From an uncultured bacterium (GTDB lineage: Bacteria; Bacillota; Clostridia; Oscillospirales; Oscillospiraceae): DNA of 64,000 bases. The stretch's first letter is position 1. Each line of letters begins with the position of its first letter. A program made the position numbers and the translations under genes. The DNA lies in NCBI GenBank assembly GCA_946548895.1, contig CAMNQF010000001.1, forward strand, positions 124,001 to 188,000. Direction: 5' to 3'. This document shows positions 61,606-64,000 of the stretch, in pieces. The notes beneath the pieces were generated by a model. It worked only from the letters and a program-made list of their open reading frames with translations, ran no database searches and was not told the DNA's origin.

Positions 61606-64000
61606 ATGGGGATGTTTTATCGCCGTAGCCGGGGCGGAAAGCGGCTTCAACGGGAATCAAAATCTGAACGCAATTCAGGAGTACGGCTTGCCGCGCTCCT
61701 TTTGTGCCTGTCCATGCTGACAGGCCTTCTCCCCACCCTGGCACAGGCGGCGGGAGATATGGAAAAACTCTCCGGCATTGTGACGTTTGACAGCATCACC
61801 CTCCACGATGCCGGCTCCAGCGCGGCAATTGCGAACGGCGCCCTCATTGAAAAGGACAGGCAGCTGATGCTGCGCTATACATACACGATCACAGAGGATC
61901 AGTGTAAACAGATCGCGGCAGATACGCGGTATTATTTAGAAGTATCGCCCCATTTAGTACTGACCCATTTGGAAAGCGGGTCACCTCTGACCATTGAAAC
62001 CGATAGCGGGCAGGTTCAGTTTGGCAAGATTTATGCGGACGGCAGCAGCGCATGGGTGATATTTGACGCAAAGGAAGGCGGCGCCGGCACCGTCTTATCG
62101 GAATATGGGGAACTGAATGACGCCTATTTCTACCTGAACTGTAACCGGGCAGGCGATGTACCGGCGGATGAATCGCCCATAGATGGGAACAGCAACCTGT
62201 ACGCGATAAAGGTTGAAAACAGGGACATACTCCAGTTCGGGTACGCGGAAAATGAATCGGTTGCGGCGAAAGCGCAGATCAGCAAGGACGGCAGCCTGAT
62301 GGGCAGGACCATCACCTGGTCGATTGACTATACTCCGTGGCAGAATCCCGCCGGGAACGATCCTGTTGACCTGAGCACACCCTTTGAGCTGCGGGATACC
62401 ATTGATTCCAGCCTGCACAGCTTTGTCGGCGGCAGTGTGACAATCGGCGGAGCACCCGTGGCCGCTGTTGCGTCCCGCGGCGACCTCAAGGGCGGGGAGG
62501 ATGCCTATGTGATCGTCGAGACGCCGGAAGACGGCGGAAACACGACCTTGACATTCGGCGGCACAAAATTTAACGCGGGTCAGGCGACACAGGGAAATCC
62601 GGCAGCGCCGCTGAACATTACCTATCAGACTGCCATCAATGATGATCTTCTCCTGCCGGGCGGCGCGGCCGACAAAATCGTAACCAACACCGCCTACTTG
62701 TTTGCCGGCAAAGAGGGCTTGTTCAGCCGCCTGAACATCAGCGGCGGCACCACCGTAACCATTCCCCAGCCCATATGGCTGACAAAGACGGGAAAGACGA
62801 CTCGCAACCCAGGCAATGGATCCACCACCAATTGGGAGGTTACGTTTCAGCCCAACGGCTTTTCGTTTACCGCGGACAACAGCCTGACGCTCTCAGACCA
62901 ACTTCCGACCGGCAGCACGCTGGTGGCAGATTCGCTGGAAGTAAATGGGACCAAGACGGCGGCAGTAGCCGGGGCAAATAACGGGTTTACGGTTTCCCCG
63001 ATTACAACGGACAATCAGGCTGTCACCATCACCTATCAGACCCATGTGCCGGAAGAAATGTACGACAGCGGCACAAGCCTGGGCAGCAATGCGGCGTGGT
63101 TTATATTTGATTACAACGGTTCGAGCTATTCCACACCCAGGGCCACGACGCCCATTGGCAGCGGGGACGGCAGCGGGACCCCCGGAACGGCCACGCTGGT
63201 CAAGACAAACGGAGGATACAAAGCGGCGACCCGCACCATTGACTGGACCGTGAAAATCAATCCCCACCAGGCGTATCTCAGGGGCGGCACGTTTACAGAC
63301 GATCTGAGCGCGGTTGGGCCTCGATGCGCCAAGGGGCACGACAGCGGCCTGGAACTGGCAGGCGGCGTGGACGGCATCGCCATCAAGATCGACGGCAGCG
63401 ACCCGAGCGAAGATGAGAAAGCGCTTGTCAAGTTAGACTATGAATACAATACGCGGGTCCTCACCATAGAAGTTGGGGAGATTGGCGCGAAAATCATCAC
63501 GCTCACCTACACCACCAAGGTCTGTGACCCCTGTATCTTTGCCAACAACAGCGCGAACGTCACATTAACCAATGAAATTTCGGGAGACATGGGGATTGGC
63601 AAAGATACCGCTGGCACGCGCCCGGTCAGCGCCAGCAGCGCGGCGGTGGCCGGCGCCACGGTTTTGACCAAAAAAGCGCCGGTCTATGATTACGCCAGCG
63701 GCACGATGAAGTGGACGGCAGAGGTAGACGCGGCGGGGCTGCCTATGGCGGGTGTGGTCTTGACGGACGAGCTGCCCGAAGGCTTGACCTATGTGGAAAA
63801 CTCGCTGCAAATTGCCCCGGAAATTCAAGGCGCGTCGGCAAGCGTGAAGGGGCAGACGCTGACAATTCATCTGGGCGCCCTCACGGGATTAACGGCCGTT
63901 ACCTTTGATACTGAGGTTGACCCAGAGGCGCTAGGTTTCAGCGGCGATGGCCCGGTGGTGGTGGAGAACACCATCCAAATGAACGGAGAGGCGGACGGAG
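61606..64000 (+). CDS. Large secreted adhesin-like protein (3' end outside the window)
   Basis: At least 798 residues, open to the window edge. Start behind TAAAGGAG, 13 bases after the PilZ stop. A basic N terminus and a hydrophobic segment ending in LLPTLAQAA (about residues 27-49) form a signal peptide. Repeated beta-sandwich modules follow, each with an ITWSIDYTP / WEVTFQP / IDWTVKINP / KWTAEVDA strand and an xLxDxLP-type strand (LSDQLPTGST, LTDELPEGLTYV), as in collagen-binding (Cna-like) and isopeptide D2 adhesin repeats. No anchor is visible because the end is missing. Its position after GGDEF and PilZ genes suggests c-di-GMP-linked, phase-variable adhesion. Confidence 0.8.
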   Translation, partial: MGMFYRRSRGGKRLQRESKSERNSGVRLAALLLCLSMLTGLLPTLAQAAGDMEKLSGIVTFDSITLHDAGSSAAIANGALIEKDRQLMLRYTYTITEDQCKQIAADTRYYLEVSPHLVLTHLESGSPLTIETDSGQVQFGKIYADGSSAWVIFDAKEGGAGTVLSEYGELNDAYFYLNCNRAGDVPADESPIDGNSNLYAIKVENRDILQFGYAENESVAAKAQISKDGSLMGRTITWSIDYTPWQNPAGNDPVDLSTPFELRDTIDSSLHSFVGGSVTIGGAPVAAVASRGDLKGGEDAYVIVETPEDGGNTTLTFGGTKFNAGQATQGNPAAPLNITYQTAINDDLLLPGGAADKIVTNTAYLFAGKEGLFSRLNISGGTTVTIPQPIWLTKTGKTTRNPGNGSTTNWEVTFQPNGFSFTADNSLTLSDQLPTGSTLVADSLEVNGTKTAAVAGANNGFTVSPITTDNQAVTITYQTHVPEEMYDSGTSLGSNAAWFIFDYNGSSYSTPRATTPIGSGDGSGTPGTATLVKTNGGYKAATRTIDWTVKINPHQAYLRGGTFTDDLSAVGPRCAKGHDSGLELAGGVDGIAIKIDGSDPSEDEKALVKLDYEYNTRVLTIEVGEIGAKIITLTYTTKVCDPCIFANNSANVTLTNEISGDMGIGKDTAGTRPVSASSAAVAGATVLTKKAPVYDYASGTMKWTAEVDAAGLPMAGVVLTDELPEGLTYVENSLQIAPEIQGASASVKGQTLTIHLGALTGLTAVTFDTEVDPEALGFSGDGPVVVENTIQMNGEADG

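Noticed and set aside
1..64000. tRNA and rRNA genes
   Set aside because: I looked for CCA-ending cloverleaf-like and rRNA-like stretches in the intergenic regions and saw none; a covariance search would be needed to exclude them fully.

Overview
The window looks like a chromosomal segment of a GC-rich, spore-forming member of the Clostridia, most likely Oscillospiraceae (Flavonifractor/Lawsonibacter-like). This is inferred from the yabP-yabQ-divIC-yabR sporulation/division block, Gram-positive AGGAGG ribosome sites, sigma-A promoters with 17-bp spacers, SLH-type surface anchoring and the absence of outer-membrane genes. No organism-specific marker is present, so the genus is a guess.

Layout. 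1-4.6 kb: end of a secreted transglutaminase/FN3 protein, a MATE exporter and an SPFH membrane protein. 4.6-7 kb: a DAHP synthase / prephenate dehydrogenase unit preceded by a Tyr-rich leader peptide and terminator (tyrosine attenuation). 7-9.2 kb: Nudix hydrolase, then yabP-yabQ-divIC-yabR. 9.2-9.8 kb: a dense intergenic repeat patch. 9.8-16.4 kb: amidohydrolase, orphan fumarase alpha subunit, AT-rich DUF3788 gene, prfC, GNAT, an unknown gene and DegV. 16.4-20.6 kb (minus): ftsE-ftsX, an M23 murein hydrolase and a Ctp protease, a cell-wall division/sporulation group. 20.8-29.2 kb (minus): a six-gene SWIM / HEAT-like / MoxR / DUF5682-like / small protein / VWA operon. 29.5-34.3 kb (minus): a four-gene acyl-CoA catabolic operon, divergent from two overlapping TetR-type regulators. 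35.9-37.1 kb: iron-containing alcohol dehydrogenase. 37.2-41.4 kb: two successive promoter / small-peptide / terminator cassettes ahead of an asymmetric ABC exporter pair. 41.5-47.3 kb: a PucR-like regulator divergent from a large SLH-esterase-peptidase fusion, with three TGTGC-N5-GCACA dyads between them. 47.6-49 kb: rpoN broken by two homopolymer frameshifts. 49.3-55.9 kb: two co-transcribed Ski2-like helicases, the second ending in a TIR-like domain, which is a candidate defence system. 56-58.5 kb: mnmA, an HxlR regulator and a TetR regulator. 58.6-64 kb: a tyrosine recombinase, a 24-bp inverted-repeat pair enclosing a promoter, then a response regulator-GGDEF protein, a PilZ protein and a large adhesin that runs off the window.

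The two strongest novelty candidates are (1) the putative invertible promoter next to the recombinase. It now points away from the c-di-GMP/adhesin operon and would drive it after inversion. (2) The helicase plus helicase-TIR pair. The two tandem leader peptides sharing a GYLC motif ahead of the ABC exporter and the Tyr-rich leader ahead of DAHP synthase are well-supported ribosome-mediated attenuators. All functional statements come from reading motifs by eye; no database search was run.
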